The translations under genes and the position numbers were made by a program. 8,762 bases of DNA from an uncultured Moraxellaceae bacterium (lineage in GTDB: Bacteria > Pseudomonadota > Gammaproteobacteria > Pseudomonadales > Moraxellaceae), in the NCBI GenBank assembly GCA_937928295.1, contig CALEYY010000138.1, positions 1 to 8,762 of the forward strand. Reading direction: 5' to 3'. Position 1 is the stretch's first letter. The number at the start of each line of letters is the position of its first letter. Below, piece by piece: positions 5,812-8,762 of the stretch. Below the pieces are notes generated by a model. The model was not told the origin of the DNA and did not search any database. It saw nothing but the letters and a program-made list of their open reading frames with translations.

Positions 5812-6524
5812 ATCTGATTTTGCTTGAAGCGAGTGATTTCACGGCGCCAGATACCGTCACGCTGCTTGGCCGCCGCTTGCAGCATGTGTTGACGGTACAC
5901 CGTGCCGATGTCGGCGACCTGCTACGGGTTGGCCTCGTCAATGGGCAGATGGGTGATGGCATTGTCACTGCTCTGGATGCCGAGGCGCTGCAGCTCAAGG
6001 TGTCACTGACCTTGCCGCCGCCGCGCAAGCAACCAGTGATCTTGCTGCTGGCCTTGCCTCGTCCCAAGATGCTCAAACGCATCCTGCAGATGGTGACGAC
6101 CCTAGGGGTTGAGCAGGTGGTCTTGCTGAATAGCTATCGCGTGGAAAAAAGCTTCTGGCAAAGTCCCTGGCTCAGCGAGGCGGCGATTCGCGAGCAGCTT
6201 GTGCTGGGGTTGGAGCAGGCGCGTGACACGGTGCTGCCAGAAGTGCTGTTGGCACCGCGCTTCAAGCCCTTTGTCGAAGATCAGTTACCGACCCTGATGC
6301 AGGGGCGGCGTGGCTGGCTGGCGCATCCGGGTGGAGCCCTGGTTGATCCGGGCGATGTACGCGAGCCGCAGCTTCTGGCCATCGGCCCCGAGGGCGGCTT
6401 CATTCCCTACGAGGTCGAGATGTTGCAGCGCGCAGGTTTGCAAACCATTGATCTCGGCCAGCGCATCTTGCGTGTCGAGACGGCGGTGGCAGTGGCGCTG
6501 GCAAAGCTGCTGCCGCTCATCTGA
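5808..6524 (+). CDS. rsmE: 16S rRNA (uracil-1498-N3)-methyltransferase
   Basis: RsmE methylates N3 of U1498 in helix 44 of 16S rRNA on the assembled 30S subunit, using S-adenosylmethionine. The protein is 238 residues, normal for the family. An N-terminal PUA-like RNA-binding part (about 1-70, with RRLQHVLTVHRADVGDLLRV) is followed by a SPOUT methyltransferase domain. The knot motifs are visible: LALPRPKMLKRILQMVTTLGV (81-101), AIGPEGGFIPYEVE (191-204) and LGQRILRVETAVAVALA (216-232). The last has RVETA where many members have RTETA, a conservative change. The ATG overlaps the waaA stop by four bases, so translation is coupled and both genes probably share the promoter before waaA. The TGA is immediately followed by the reverse-strand stop of tolC. 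Confidence 0.95.
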   Translation: MNLILLEASDFTAPDTVTLLGRRLQHVLTVHRADVGDLLRVGLVNGQMGDGIVTALDAEALQLKVSLTLPPPRKQPVILLLALPRPKMLKRILQMVTTLGVEQVVLLNSYRVEKSFWQSPWLSEAAIREQLVLGLEQARDTVLPEVLLAPRFKPFVEDQLPTLMQGRRGWLAHPGGALVDPGDVREPQLLAIGPEGGFIPYEVEMLQRAGLQTIDLGQRILRVETAVAVALAKLLPLI

Positions 6525-7853
6525 TCACGGTATCAGCCAGTCGTTGATTCTGGCCACACTGGCCTCACTGAGCATCCCCGCCGCCGCCTGCAAGCGCAGG
6601 CTGTTGATGACATAGTCATAACGGGCGTTGGCGTAGTCGCGCTTGCTCAGATACACATTGGTTTCAGCCAGCAGCAAATCCACGATATTACGGGTGCCCA
6701 CATCGTAGCCGGCCTTGGTGGCCTCGTAGGCCAGTTGTGCCGATGCCTGGGCGCGTTCTCTTGCCTGCAGTCGGGCACTGTCTGCCTTCAGGGTCAGATA
6801 ACTGGTGCGTGCGGCGGTGACAATCTGGTGCTCTCGCGCCAACGCTGACTGCTTGGCGGCTTCGGCAGTATCCGTGGCTTGCTGCACGAGGGCGCGGGTG
6901 CGACCGCTGGCAAACAGATCCCATTGAGCTTCAATGCCATAAACATCGGAGTCGCCGGAGTTGAACGAGACGGAGGGGTTTGCCGAGCTGACATGCGTGT
7001 TGTCGCGAACGCTGCGACTGGCAAAAAGTCCGATTTGCGGCAGGTAGCCGCCTTGCTGCGCCTGACGGTTGGATTGTGCGGCTTCGCTTTGCAGGCGCGC
7101 AGCGATCAGGCCGGGGTTGCGTTCGCGGGCTAGGGCGGCCCAGGCATTGGCGTCATCGGGAACGGGTGCTTCCAGCGGCAGCGTTTCCTGCAGACGGGCA
7201 AGTGTTCCAATGTCACGCCCCACGGCGGCATTGAGCTTTTCGCGTGCGTTGCTCAGGCCGATTTCAGCCGTCAGGCGTTGTGCGGTAGCGCTGTCTCTTT
7301 TGGCCTCTGCTTCGATGACATCGGCACGCGCGATCAGGCCGACCTTGAAGCGGGCATCTGCCTGTTCCCGCTGACGGTCGAGCGCTGTTTCCTGAGCGAT
7401 GGCGAGCGCCAGATTGTCATCGGCCCGCAGCACATCGAAATAGGCTTCCGAAACGGCCAGAAACAAATTTTGGGTTTTATCCAGCGCATCGCTTTGTGCC
7501 TGTGAAAGCTGCAGTCTGGATGCGCTGTACTGGTGCCAGCTGGCCCAGTCGAAAAGCGGTTGCGTGAGCTTGGCGGACCATTGTGTGCTGCGGTAATCGG
7601 TTTTTCCTGTGGCTTGCTCAAGCGTGGTTTCACCAATGCTGCCATTAGCCACCAGATGCGGCAGCAGGCTGGCGCGGGCGATGTTCGGGCCTTGCTCGGC
7701 TGCGCGTTCGTTGGCGCGCACGGCGGCCAGGTTGGGGTCGTGCTGGTCGGCAAGTCGCAAGGTCGCCAGCAAATCCAGCGTCTCAGCCTGGGCAATCAAC
7801 GGAAAGAGCAGGCCGAAGGCAAGCGCGGAGGCAGTGAGGCGGGGCAAACGCAT
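6525..7853 (-). CDS. tolC: TolC-family outer-membrane efflux/secretion channel
   Basis: A 442-residue outer-membrane channel that trimerises and spans the periplasm as the exit duct for RND/MFS pumps or type I secretion. A signal peptide is clear: basic MRLPR, a hydrophobic stretch, then AQA before ETLDLL, with cleavage predicted after Ala23. Two internally related outer-membrane efflux repeats follow (about 25-215 and 235-430), each with a long alpha-helical hairpin rich in Ala, Gln and Leu. Typical segments are LTQPLFDWASWHQY, ARADVIEAEAKRDSA, QWDLFASGR, GYDVGTRNIVDLLLAETNVY and ARYDYVINSLRLQAAAG. The length is shorter than E. coli TolC (493) but common for this branch. No membrane-fusion or pump gene is adjacent. 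A perfect inverted repeat lies five bases before the ATG. The stop touches that of convergent rsmE. The family is certain; orthology to E. coli TolC is likely rather than proved. Confidence 0.93.
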   Translation of the reverse strand: MRLPRLTASALAFGLLFPLIAQAETLDLLATLRLADQHDPNLAAVRANERAAEQGPNIARASLLPHLVANGSIGETTLEQATGKTDYRSTQWSAKLTQPLFDWASWHQYSASRLQLSQAQSDALDKTQNLFLAVSEAYFDVLRADDNLALAIAQETALDRQREQADARFKVGLIARADVIEAEAKRDSATAQRLTAEIGLSNAREKLNAAVGRDIGTLARLQETLPLEAPVPDDANAWAALARERNPGLIAARLQSEAAQSNRQAQQGGYLPQIGLFASRSVRDNTHVSSANPSVSFNSGDSDVYGIEAQWDLFASGRTRALVQQATDTAEAAKQSALAREHQIVTAARTSYLTLKADSARLQARERAQASAQLAYEATKAGYDVGTRNIVDLLLAETNVYLSKRDYANARYDYVINSLRLQAAAGMLSEASVARINDWLIP

Positions 7854-7858
7854 GCGAG

Positions 7859-7872
7859 ATACTCGTGAGTAT
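7859..7872. repeat. Perfect inverted repeat just before tolC
   Basis: ATACTC-GT-GAGTAT forms perfect six-base arms around two bases, five bases upstream of the tolC ATG. It occupies the place of the ribosome binding site, and no clear purine-rich site is seen otherwise. It could be a repressor site, or in the mRNA a small hairpin that limits translation; the two-base loop makes a stable hairpin less likely. Confidence 0.4.
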
Positions 7873-7953
7873 GTTGGATGTTGCCGAGCCTAAGCCGTGC
7901 CATCGCGAACTGCAAGCTGGTGCGGGATTCGCCTTTTGTCGCTCGCGGTCGTG

Positions 7954-7982
7954 TTGTCGCCCTCAACCCCCCGCTATATAGT
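7954..7982 (+). promoter_or_regulatory. Candidate sigma70 promoter for thiC
   Basis: TTGTCG (7954-7959) and TATAGT (7977-7982) are separated by exactly 17 bases, matching four and five of six consensus bases. Initiation near 7989 gives a leader of about 75 bases, shorter than a complete TPP aptamer of roughly 100 bases. This is the best promoter match for thiC in the gap. Confidence 0.55.
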
Positions 7983-8062
7983 GCAGGGCTGATCTTGCTG
8001 CCCAAACGCACGCCTTGCTGGCGCTGCCTGTGGCGGCCTCGTTGCCCGAACAGGAAACTCGC

Positions 8063-8762
<700 letters not shown>

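Larger units (their letters stand above)
7854..8062. other. Divergent intergenic region between tolC and thiC
   Basis: These 209 bp hold the regulatory DNA of two divergent genes. On the thiC side there is a promoter candidate and a short leader; on the tolC side there is an inverted repeat next to the start and no strong promoter. I find none of the conserved TPP-aptamer strings (no CTGAGA, no full ACCTGATC block), so a riboswitch before thiC is not supported. Confidence 0.6.

Noticed and set aside
7984..8010. CTGATC followed by a CCC block, slightly like the 3' part of a TPP aptamer
   Set aside because: The matching 5' half with CTGAGA is missing and the available leader is too short.

Overview
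The window looks like chromosomal DNA of a Gram-negative proteobacterium, most likely beta or gamma. The reasons are the lipid A/LPS genes (LpxL-type acyltransferase, Kdo transferase WaaA), a TolC-family outer-membrane channel, dTDP-sugar genes and a GC content near 60-65% in the core genes. I cannot name a genus from the sequence alone.

Layout. Positions 1-4435 are all on the minus strand and form one closely packed run. In transcription order it is: an lpxL-like acyltransferase (4435-3485), rfbB (3481-2417), then four small genes, then rfbA (630 to beyond the left edge). The four small genes separate rfbB from rfbA. They are two stacked toxin-antitoxin-like modules: an XRE-type regulator and a Fic protein matching the 'mobile mystery protein A/B' pair, then a Phd/YefM-type antitoxin and a PemK/MazF-type toxin. 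The last toxin codon is followed by its stop, one base, and the rfbA ATG, so the cargo fits the operon without breaking either sugar gene. The only sizeable gap is the 71 bp between rfbB and the XRE gene, which carries three related inverted-repeat sites 32-33 bp apart.

Positions 4522-6524 are plus strand: waaA and rsmE, overlapping by ATGA. waaA diverges from the lpxL-like gene across 86 bp. rsmE meets tolC (6525-7853, minus) tail to tail with no intergenic base. tolC diverges from thiC (8063 to beyond the right edge, plus) across 209 bp that contains a good sigma70-type promoter but no recognisable TPP riboswitch.

How the genes work together. LpxL, WaaA, RfbA and RfbB supply lipid A acyl chains, the Kdo linker and dTDP-sugar precursors for LPS. 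RsmE modifies 16S rRNA, TolC is an export channel and ThiC makes the thiamine pyrimidine. The accessory signal is the double toxin-antitoxin cassette in the LPS-precursor operon, with its own operator-like sequences. A drop in GC inside rfbA suggests that this end of the locus is mosaic.
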